Origin: Bacteroidota bacterium
GTDB lineage: Bacteria > Bacteroidota > Ignavibacteria > Ignavibacteriales > Melioribacteraceae
Assembly: GCA_023381535.1 (NCBI GenBank)
Contig: JAMCSN010000298.1
Span: 1-10,569 of the forward strand
DNA length: 10,569 nucleotides
Direction of reading: 5' to 3'
Positions 1-5,985 of this stretch are shown here, piece by piece (positions within the stretch are counted from its first letter, which is position 1; every line of letters starts with the position of its first letter). A program made the translations under genes and the position numbers. The notes under the pieces are model-generated. The model had not been told where the DNA came from. It searched no databases and was given only the letters and a program-made list of their open reading frames with translations.

Positions 1-213
1 GGATCGTTGGCTGTTATAATACGTTCATTCAAATCTGCGGTTGCGAAAGCAGCTCACGAGAGCGGGCTAAAACATTTCGCTTGGCAGCTGCGGTTTTACG
101 ACCGCATTATTCGTAACGAAAAAGAATTGTACAATATTAGAAGGTACATAAAGCAGAATCCTTTGAGATGGGAATTAGATAAAGATAAACCGGAAAATAT
201 TTGCGAGTTGTAA
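1..213 (+). CDS. REP-associated tyrosine transposase (Y1_Tnp/IS200-like), C-terminal part only
   Basis: The reading frame is open from base 1, so the gene starts outside the window and only its last 70 residues are visible. The pattern 'GSL..IIRSFKSAV', then 'FAWQ.RFYDRIIRNEKEL..IRRYIKQNP', is the characteristic C-terminal half of the RAYT/Y1 transposase family (COG1943-like). In that family a tyrosine in the 'YI..NP' helix makes the covalent 5'-phosphotyrosine link to single-stranded DNA; here it is encoded at 145-147. The HUH motif that binds the metal would lie upstream, out of view. RAYTs are usually single-copy domesticated transposases associated with dispersed palindromic (REP) repeats rather than flanked by insertion-sequence ends. 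The visible end is intact and stops at a normal TAA. I cannot tell whether the whole gene is functional. Confidence 0.85.
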   Translation, partial: GSLAVIIRSFKSAVAKAAHESGLKHFAWQLRFYDRIIRNEKELYNIRRYIKQNPLRWELDKDKPENICEL

Positions 214-442
214 CGATGAAGTAATCCACAGCGTTTCTAATGACGGTAAGTGTAAAAAATATTCTCCTTTTGTTTTTGTGCTAATCTCTAAGGTGCCATT
301 GAAAAAGTTTAGTAGTTCTACCAATGGTTTATTAGAAAATGTTTACTAATTTCTTTTTGAAATTCAATAAATGAAGATGATGAAAAAAAATCATGTTGTG
401 GTGTAAGTTTTACCTTTAACAGAATGTTTTATTGTTAATAAA
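214..442. other. AT-rich intergenic DNA after the transposase
   Basis: I see no gene here on either strand. It contains a weak inverted repeat (CCATTG at 296-301, CAATGG at 322-327, 20-base loop) without a following T-run, so I do not call it a terminator. It also holds the first copy of an 11-base direct repeat described separately. Terminal structures of the transposase element, if present, are not obvious. Confidence 0.5.
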
Positions 443-482
443 GTTGATTGGATAGATGAAATCAATATTTTTGTTGTGGTGT
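394..482. repeat. Pair of 11-base direct repeats (TGTTGTGGTGT)
   Basis: TGTTGTGGTGT occurs at 394-404 and again, identically, at 472-482, 78 bases apart. The second copy begins inside the predicted -7 element and covers the likely transcription start of the downstream lipoprotein gene. That placement would suit a regulator binding site, but the G/T-rich word could also be chance in low-complexity DNA. Function is not known. Confidence 0.4.
444..473 (+). promoter_or_regulatory. Bacteroidota-type promoter candidate for the lipoprotein gene
   Basis: TTG at 444-446 (a 3 of 4 match to the -33 TTTG box) is followed by exactly 19 bases and then TATTTTTG at 466-473, a full match to the -7 consensus TAnnTTTG. 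Transcription would begin near 477. This leaves a leader of about 90 bases to the preferred ATG at 570, or about 40 to the alternative ATG at 516. The same geometry recurs upstream of other genes in this window. Confidence 0.5.
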
Positions 483-569
483 GATTATTGCTGTGTTATT
501 GAATAATCCGAATAAATGGAGGGAGACTTTACTTCTAATTACCTAAAATTTCAAATAAAAAAGAAAAAA

Positions 570-1844
570 ATGAAAACAAAACAAGCATTCATATTGCAAA
601 TATTAGCTATTGCTGCCTTAGTGATAAGCTGCAACAGTCCCAATGGACCGATGAATAACAGCTTAACTCTTTCAGCGGAAGTTTCTTGTACTGAAGCGTG
701 GCTGAAACTAAGTGCAAACAATGTCTCTTTGCCAAAGGGTGTAACACTGACCAGAGACGGCAACAGCATATTTAATTTTACACTTACAACAAGAGACACC
801 ACACTTTACGACAGCACCCTTGTACCAAATAAAAGTTACACGTACCAAGCTTTGTTATCTCCACTGGGTGGACAAAGCAATAAAGTTGTAGCAACAACTC
901 TTGATACAACAAGCCACAACTTTAGCTGGCAGATGTTTACTTTTGGCGAACAAAGCAGCAGTGTTTTATACGATGTTGCCATCATTAACGAAAACGACAT
1001 CTGGGCTGTGGGAGAAATTTATACTAAGGATTCATATACTTATGATTCTTTAGGCAACTGGATTGACCCGTATAATGCTATCCATTGGGATGGTGAGAAA
1101 TGGGGATTAAAAAGAATTTATTACAATTATAATGGTTCATATTTATGGAGTCCAATAAGAACGATTTTTGCCTTTAATGAAAATGATATTTGGTTCGGAA
1201 CTAACCTTCATTGGAACGGGAAAACATACGAACAACCTTTCTCGTCAGTTCTAACCGGATGGTCTGTAAACAAGCTTTTTGGCACAAGTAGTAATGATTT
1301 GTATGCTGTTGGCAATAGCGGTAACATAGCTCACTACAATGGAACGTATTGGCAGAAGATAGAAAGCGGAACAAGTGTCGATATACAAGATATTTGGGGA
1401 ACTGACAATGAAGGTCGACAGACAATATTGTGTAGCGCATCAAATGTAGCATCAGGTGGTGAGCACAAAATACTAAAAATAAATGGAACCAAAGTAGAAC
1501 AAGTTGAGTGGGTAAACAGCAGGAGAACTCATTCAATCTGGTTTGATGACTCCAATAGTATCTTTTCATGTGGTGGAGGAGTTTATATTAAGAAGCACCG
1601 TAATTGGATTGAACAAACAAGCTTACCATTAACCTACACAAGAAGAGTTAGAGGGAATGCCAAAAATGATGTGTTTGTAGTAGGGGATTTTGGTTTGGTA
1701 GAGCATTATAACGGTACTAATTGGAAAACTTATCCAGAAGCAGCACAAGGAATATTTTATTCAATGGACTACAAAAAAGGAATAATGGTCGCTACCGGAG
1801 GAAGCGACAATGCAATATTGTTAGTTATGAAAAAATTAAAATGA
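570..1844 (+). CDS. Lipoprotein with Fn3-like domain and beta-propeller repeats
   Basis: Predicted 424-residue envelope lipoprotein. Residues 1-20 form a signal peptide (basic MKTK, hydrophobic core) ending in the lipobox V-I-S-C, so Cys21 should be lipidated after signal peptidase II cleavage. Residues about 30-110 look like a fibronectin type III-like beta-sandwich. From about 119 to the end there are irregular repeats of the type 'NDIWAVG ... HYNGxxW' (near 140-148, 203-216, 240-258 and 364-386), typical of beta-propeller proteins in Ignavibacteria and relatives. An in-frame ATG at 516 would add 18 residues including a run of four lysines. I prefer 570 because it gives a standard lipoprotein signal peptide, although the purine-rich GGAGGGAG lies just inside the 516 start, too far upstream to serve 570. 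Cys21 is followed by NSPNG, with no acidic surface-export signal. Only 43 bases separate it from the next gene, which suggests one operon. No enzymatic function can be assigned. Confidence 0.8.
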   Translation: MKTKQAFILQILAIAALVISCNSPNGPMNNSLTLSAEVSCTEAWLKLSANNVSLPKGVTLTRDGNSIFNFTLTTRDTTLYDSTLVPNKSYTYQALLSPLGGQSNKVVATTLDTTSHNFSWQMFTFGEQSSSVLYDVAIINENDIWAVGEIYTKDSYTYDSLGNWIDPYNAIHWDGEKWGLKRIYYNYNGSYLWSPIRTIFAFNENDIWFGTNLHWNGKTYEQPFSSVLTGWSVNKLFGTSSNDLYAVGNSGNIAHYNGTYWQKIESGTSVDIQDIWGTDNEGRQTILCSASNVASGGEHKILKINGTKVEQVEWVNSRRTHSIWFDDSNSIFSCGGGVYIKKHRNWIEQTSLPLTYTRRVRGNAKNDVFVVGDFGLVEHYNGTNWKTYPEAAQGIFYSMDYKKGIMVATGGSDNAILLVMKKLK

Positions 1845-1876
1845 TAAAAACAATAGCAGAGTTATCAATTTTACAC

Positions 1877-1884
1877 AGGGAGGA
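1877..1884 (+). promoter_or_regulatory. Strong ribosome binding site for the T9SS cargo gene
   Basis: AGGGAGGA at 1877-1884 ends three bases before the ATG at 1888. It is the clearest Shine-Dalgarno sequence in the window and fixes this start. No promoter of the TAnnTTTG type is evident between 1845 and 1887, which supports co-transcription with the lipoprotein gene upstream. Confidence 0.7.
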
Positions 1885-1887
1885 TTT

Positions 1888-2649
1888 ATGAAATACTTTC
1901 AATTTCTAATCACTGCAACGGTCTTCACCTTATCTATTATATCTGAGATTTTTCCTCAAAGCATTGGCACCAAAGTTCAAATTACGCAAGGAACATATCA
2001 GAAGGCTGAATGTTCAATTGCAATTGACCCGACTAATTCGAACAACGTAACTGCATGCACAATGACATTAACCGGTGATAACATTACAAAGGTAGGTACC
2101 TTGTACTCAATAGATGGAGGTACCACGTGGAGTGGGAATGAGGTCCTAAATTCAGAATATGATGTCGACCCTTCTGTAGCATATGATGCCAATGGAAATG
2201 TATTCTTATGCTATATATACAATGTCGAAGCAGGAACAAATAAAATTTATGTTCAAAAATCAGTCAATAAAGGTCAAACTTGGCAAACCAGAGTAGAAGT
2301 ACCTGCGTTATCCGATGCTGATAAAACATTCATGGCAATAGATAAGAGTACAAATAATACAACTCGGAATAATATTTATGTTGTTTGGAACAGAAATCAG
2401 TATACAATAGTATTTTCAAAATCTACAGATGGTGGCGCAAGTTTCTCAAACGAAATCGCAATTACACCTGCTAGTCAAGTCGTACTAGGTGCAGCGCCTG
2501 CAATTGGCAAAAACGGTGAAATATACGTTGCATACAGTATTGGTAATCCAAACTGTACTGGGATTGGATTTGTAAAATCAAATCAACCGATGGAGGTGCA
2601 ACTTTTTCCTCTCAACAACAAATTGCGTCAGTCAGATTGGTGTTTTTGA
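1888..2649 (+). CDS. Asp-box (BNR/sialidase-like) secreted protein, 5' fragment of a frameshifted gene
   Basis: This is the N-terminal part of a larger protein. Residues 1-24 are a signal peptide with likely cleavage near 'FPQ-S'. It is followed by Asp-box beta-propeller repeats: 'SIDGGTTW' at residues 74-81, 'SVNKGQTW' and 'STDGGASF' further on, the S-x-D-x-G-x-x-W/F signature shared by sialidases, BNR proteins and photosystem-assembly-like propellers. Real homology ends at about residue 231, base 2580. The last 22 residues, through the TGA at 2647-2649, are out-of-frame translation and are not propeller-like. The continuation is found in the other two frames and runs on to 5722. As it stands the product would be exported by Sec but would lack most of the propeller and the whole T9SS sorting domain. 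Asp-box repeats alone do not prove glycosidase activity. Confidence 0.75.
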   Translation: MKYFQFLITATVFTLSIISEIFPQSIGTKVQITQGTYQKAECSIAIDPTNSNNVTACTMTLTGDNITKVGTLYSIDGGTTWSGNEVLNSEYDVDPSVAYDANGNVFLCYIYNVEAGTNKIYVQKSVNKGQTWQTRVEVPALSDADKTFMAIDKSTNNTTRNNIYVVWNRNQYTIVFSKSTDGGASFSNEIAITPASQVVLGAAPAIGKNGEIYVAYSIGNPNCTGIGFVKSNQPMEVQLFPLNNKLRQSDWCF

Positions 2650-2650
2650 C
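2575..2650 (+). other. Double frameshift junction inside the Asp-box protein gene
   Basis: The coding frame changes twice here. First, AATCA is duplicated in tandem (2576-2580 and 2581-2585). Deleting one copy turns the reading into V-K-S-T-D-G-G-A-T-F-S-S, a perfect Asp-box. That frame then runs to a TAA at 2667-2669. Second, one base appears to be missing between about 2631 and 2650, most simply a T from the T5 run at 2643-2647. Restoring it gives 'VFFDVDRYKLKSNRIRVNSHPSMSVDP', which joins smoothly to the downstream frame. With both repairs, 1888-5722 becomes a single 1,276-residue frame with no stop. Confidence 0.75.
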
Positions 2651-2704
2651 GTTGATAGATATAAGTTAAAAAGTAATAGAATTCGTGTAAATAGCCATCC
2701 CTCA

Positions 2705-5700
2705 ATGTCCGTTGACCCAGTTACCGGTTATATTTATGTGGTTTATGCTAGTAAAAGTGTCAACGGGGATGCTGATGTCATGCTGGTAAAGTCAACCGAT
2801 AACGGCACTTCTTGGTCAACACCTATCAAAGTTAATAACGACAATACAAATACTGATCAATGGTTCCCATGGATTGACATAAGTACTTCAGGTGAAATAA
2901 ATGTTGTCTTCTACGACAGCAGAGTTGATCCTTCAAATAATAATTTAAGTGAAGTATATATTGCAAGATCGATTGATGGTGGAAACACATTTGGTAATTA
3001 TGATATAAGTAATTCACCTTTTCAGCCACAAGCACTTCCAAATTCACCTTCGGGATATTTCATGGGAGATTATATTGGTGTGACTTCTGCAAATCAAAAA
3101 GCTTTCCCAGTGTGGACAGATAATACAAGTGGTACTTTTCAGTTATATACTTCAAAAGTGAATTACAATCAAAGTGTTACAATAGATCAAAAAAGAGAAA
3201 GTGGCGCAAGTTTAACAGGTACAACAGTTGCAAAGTGGGAAGGAAGTAGTTTTGTAAATTATCAAGTGCCGGCTATCTTTAATTTTTCTACTGGCTCCAG
3301 TGTGGTTCTTAAGGGTTTACAGGATGTCGTTCAAAGTCCAAGCGAAAAATTTAATAGATGGAACGTTGACGCAAATGTAATAAATCATAGAACATTTACA
3401 ATAGAGCCTGGCATGAATCAGATAATATCACAATTTAAAAGCATTCAATCGGGAATAACTATTGAAAACCTACTAGAATCAAGTTCTGTGGGCAATGGAA
3501 CAATTTCTTTTGCGGATCCATGGTTAATAGATTTCAATGAAACACCTTACGGTACGCGTAACCAGGGAACAAACGCTCCATTCAAATCAAGGACTTCGCC
3601 ATTCACACCGGATTTAACAACATCTTATGGCGGCGATATTTATGAAGGTGTGTTTTTAAATCAAAGCGGTCCACCATCTTGGGTCCCGCCATATTACTCT
3701 GTACAAACCCAATCAACTCAAACAATTAATGGATATACTTCCTATTTTCAAAATTGGAGCGTAAGCGGCGCTATTCTTCAAAGTACTACCGCTCTCACAA
3801 CTCCTGTAGTATTTACTTCGGCTGGAGCGACAATAACTGCAAATTACAAAGGCAATCTGATATCAAACAGCAACACCGGCTTTAATTCCAATAGCCAGAG
3901 AAAAGTAGTAAGAACGGATGACGGCAAACTGCACATGGTTTATGAATCTTTGAACCAAGTTTGGTACACTTACAGCACAGATGGAGGAACAACATGGCAA
4001 CCCGAACAAAAGGTGGATAATTTTTCGACAAACACAAAGAGCTGTTCAATTAGCCAAAACTCAAATATTGTATTCATTGTTTACCAGAGCGACTTTGGCA
4101 CCGGTACGATTAGGGCGGCAAGATTTGAGAATGGTGTAAGAAGCTGGTTTACCGATGTCTATTCGTTGTCATCATACAGCTATGACACTCAACCTGTAAT
4201 TGCAACTTACGGCAGCGACGGGGGATTGGTTGTTTTCAAACCAACATCTACATCTCCTCTACGTGCAAGAAATGTAAAATGCACAAGTATTTCTTGTACA
4301 GCGGGTACTGTTGGAACGGATTTTCAAATTAGTTACTCAACCGCCAACAGTGTATCTCCTAGCTTAGTTTATAATTCTCAAAAAATGTTCCTTGCATTTC
4401 AAGAGGGGAGCTCTGAGATAAGATACGTTAAACTTTCAGCCGGTACTGATTACGAATATGTCTGGGAGACAAGTCTAGTTTCTTCTGGTTCCCCTTTTAC
4501 AAATAACCAATCTCCATCTATTTCTGTACAAGCTGAAAATCCGGTTGTTAGCTGGAACGGTTTTAATACACCCATTCCATCAGCCGTTATAAAAAGAAAA
4601 ACCGGCACCACATGGTCAAACTTCAACACATTCGGCAGCGGCACCGTACGAAATACTAACAACAACTCCAGACGCGATGGAGGCGAAGGAAGCATAATTG
4701 CCTGGTGCGATATTTATAACGCAAACAAGTTTGTTAAGCTTGATAACGGAACGTACAGTTCAATCCTAACATTACCGGTAGGCAGCGGAAACGGTCAAAT
4801 CCAAGTAAGCAACGGAATCGGTTTCTCTGATATGAAAGCGGTTGCTTATCAACAACCAACTTCCGGTATTTACCCGGTAAAGTTTATTAATTATAATTTT
4901 CTAACTTTACAAAAAATTAACGGCACCGGGAATATGAATTACGGTCGAATGGCAATCATTCATCAGAATAATAAAGACTTTGTCTATTACTTAGGTGATG
5001 TTAAAGTTGACGGAAAGAATATAAAATTCAAGCCGTTTGTAGATTCGCTTAATATAGAAAACGAAGAAATAATGAATGATGTAATGACAACAGAGAATTT
5101 CCAGCTGAACCCTAAAAGCGAATTGGCATTTAGCAATCTGTATTATGCTTTTGATAACACCGACTACAAGGAATCAAAAAGTAATGAAGTAGCTAATTCT
5201 ATAGAGTTGGTAAATACAAACGGCAAGAAAGTAAAAGCAGAGTTCAACGCATCAAACTACGAACAAAGTAAACTAACAGATGATAAAACAAGCTTCAAAG
5301 TTGACTGCAGCAATATTGAAGATGGTATTTATTACCTCAGAGTTAAAAGTAAACCAAGCGGTAATGCTACTTATTATGTTAACGATATGGAATCAGAAGA
5401 ACCCGCAAGGTTAAATAAAACTTTCAATGAGGTTAAAATTGCAGATAATGCATTACCCACAGAATTCTTGCTGGGTGATAACTATCCCAATCCATTTAAT
5501 CCAACTACTAAGATTAGTTTTTCACTTCCGCAAAAGAGTCAAGTTAAACTAAAAGTGTTTGACGTGCTGGGAAGAGAGATTCAAATTCTTGCAGACGGAG
5601 TTTATGAAGCGGGTAAATATGAAGTTGAATTCAATGCAACAAATTTACCAAGCGGTGTTTATTTCTATAATCTCACAACCGGCACAAATTCAATTACCAA

Positions 5701-5722
5701 GAAAATGCTTCTGATGAAGTAA
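2705..5722 (+). CDS. Asp-box secreted protein with T9SS type A sorting domain, 3' fragment of a frameshifted gene
   Basis: This is the C-terminal continuation of the preceding fragment. The frame is open from 2576, and the ATG at 2705 is an internal methionine without a ribosome binding site, not a genuine start. In residue numbers from that Met: Asp-boxes at 30-37 (STDNGTSW) and 89-96 (SIDGGNTF), with 'FYDSR' at 69-73 between them; a conserved middle segment with 'YFMGDYIGVTS...PVWTDN' followed by a beta-rich linker; a second propeller region starting about 380 with an Asp-box at 424-431; then a linker and a T9SS type A sorting domain at 917-1005 containing NYPNPFNP (926-933), 'KVFDVLGREI' and 'LPSGVYFYNL'. 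Such domains send cargo through the type IX secretion system to the cell surface, where they are removed. With the signal peptide stranded on the other fragment, this part would not be exported. A surface-binding or glycan-related role is possible, but no catalytic residues can be assigned. Confidence 0.8.
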   Translation: MSVDPVTGYIYVVYASKSVNGDADVMLVKSTDNGTSWSTPIKVNNDNTNTDQWFPWIDISTSGEINVVFYDSRVDPSNNNLSEVYIARSIDGGNTFGNYDISNSPFQPQALPNSPSGYFMGDYIGVTSANQKAFPVWTDNTSGTFQLYTSKVNYNQSVTIDQKRESGASLTGTTVAKWEGSSFVNYQVPAIFNFSTGSSVVLKGLQDVVQSPSEKFNRWNVDANVINHRTFTIEPGMNQIISQFKSIQSGITIENLLESSSVGNGTISFADPWLIDFNETPYGTRNQGTNAPFKSRTSPFTPDLTTSYGGDIYEGVFLNQSGPPSWVPPYYSVQTQSTQTINGYTSYFQNWSVSGAILQSTTALTTPVVFTSAGATITANYKGNLISNSNTGFNSNSQRKVVRTDDGKLHMVYESLNQVWYTYSTDGGTTWQPEQKVDNFSTNTKSCSISQNSNIVFIVYQSDFGTGTIRAARFENGVRSWFTDVYSLSSYSYDTQPVIATYGSDGGLVVFKPTSTSPLRARNVKCTSISCTAGTVGTDFQISYSTANSVSPSLVYNSQKMFLAFQEGSSEIRYVKLSAGTDYEYVWETSLVSSGSPFTNNQSPSISVQAENPVVSWNGFNTPIPSAVIKRKTGTTWSNFNTFGSGTVRNTNNNSRRDGGEGSIIAWCDIYNANKFVKLDNGTYSSILTLPVGSGNGQIQVSNGIGFSDMKAVAYQQPTSGIYPVKFINYNFLTLQKINGTGNMNYGRMAIIHQNNKDFVYYLGDVKVDGKNIKFKPFVDSLNIENEEIMNDVMTTENFQLNPKSELAFSNLYYAFDNTDYKESKSNEVANSIELVNTNGKKVKAEFNASNYEQSKLTDDKTSFKVDCSNIEDGIYYLRVKSKPSGNATYYVNDMESEEPARLNKTFNEVKIADNALPTEFLLGDNYPNPFNPTTKISFSLPQKSQVKLKVFDVLGREIQILADGVYEAGKYEVEFNATNLPSGVYFYNLTTGTNSITKKMLLMK

Positions 5723-5985
5723 TTATTTCCCCACCGTGTAGGGGTTCAATATATTGAACCCCTACAATCAATATGATTCACTGCATTACCTCGATACATT
5801 AGAAGTTGAACTTAAGAGATTGTCTTTGTATTAATTTCTCACAAAACGGGTCAAAATCCAATTCTTCTTTCTTTCATTACTTTTTGCCCAATTTTTGATA
5901 AATTAAAGTTGAAAAAACATGCCCAAAATCCATAGAGGGCGGTAACAGGGCAGCAAAACAATCTGTGGAATTTTTCTTGGAGAGT
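5723..5985. other. Intergenic region upstream of the TPR-barrel gene
   Basis: Apart from the palindrome at 5737-5766 I find no gene here. TAAAGTTG at 5904-5911 is a one-mismatch -7 element with TTTG at 5883-5886, but the spacing is 17 rather than 19-21 bases, so it is only a weak promoter candidate. A short GCCC/GGGC inverted repeat (5921-5924 and 5937-5940) lies in the probable leader. No known riboswitch is recognisable. Confidence 0.4.
5737..5766. repeat. Perfect 30-base palindrome, REP-like or terminator hairpin
   Basis: TGTAGGGGTTCAATA (5737-5751) is followed directly by its exact reverse complement (5752-5766). It lies 14 bases after the stop codon of the T9SS cargo gene, so the RNA could fold into a long hairpin that ends or stabilises the transcript. 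No T-run follows, so it is not a classical intrinsic terminator. Perfect palindromes with a G-rich arm placed just after genes are typical of dispersed REP-type repeats, and a RAYT-family transposase lies at the left end of this window. There is no second copy in the window. Confidence 0.7.

Noticed and set aside
516..569. Upstream ATG of the lipoprotein gene as the true start
   Set aside because: It would put 18 extra residues before a normal lipoprotein signal peptide. The purine-rich sequence nearby lies after this ATG, so it does not serve it. It is kept only as an alternative.
1201..1569. Minus-strand open frame of 122 codons
   Set aside because: It is the shadow of the lipoprotein beta-propeller gene, with Cys/His/Leu-rich translation and no start signal.
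2643..2650. Programmed frameshifting at the T5 run
   Set aside because: It would not cure the first lesion, and no slippery heptamer with a following structure is apparent. Mutation or sequencing error is simpler.
1888..5722. Naming the Asp-box protein a sialidase
   Set aside because: Asp-boxes are structural and occur in many propellers. I could not identify the arginine triad and other catalytic residues of true sialidases.
5904..5940. Promoter plus riboswitch-like leader before the TPR-barrel gene
   Set aside because: The -7 box has a mismatch, the spacing is 17 bases, and the leader does not match the conserved core of any riboswitch I can recall.
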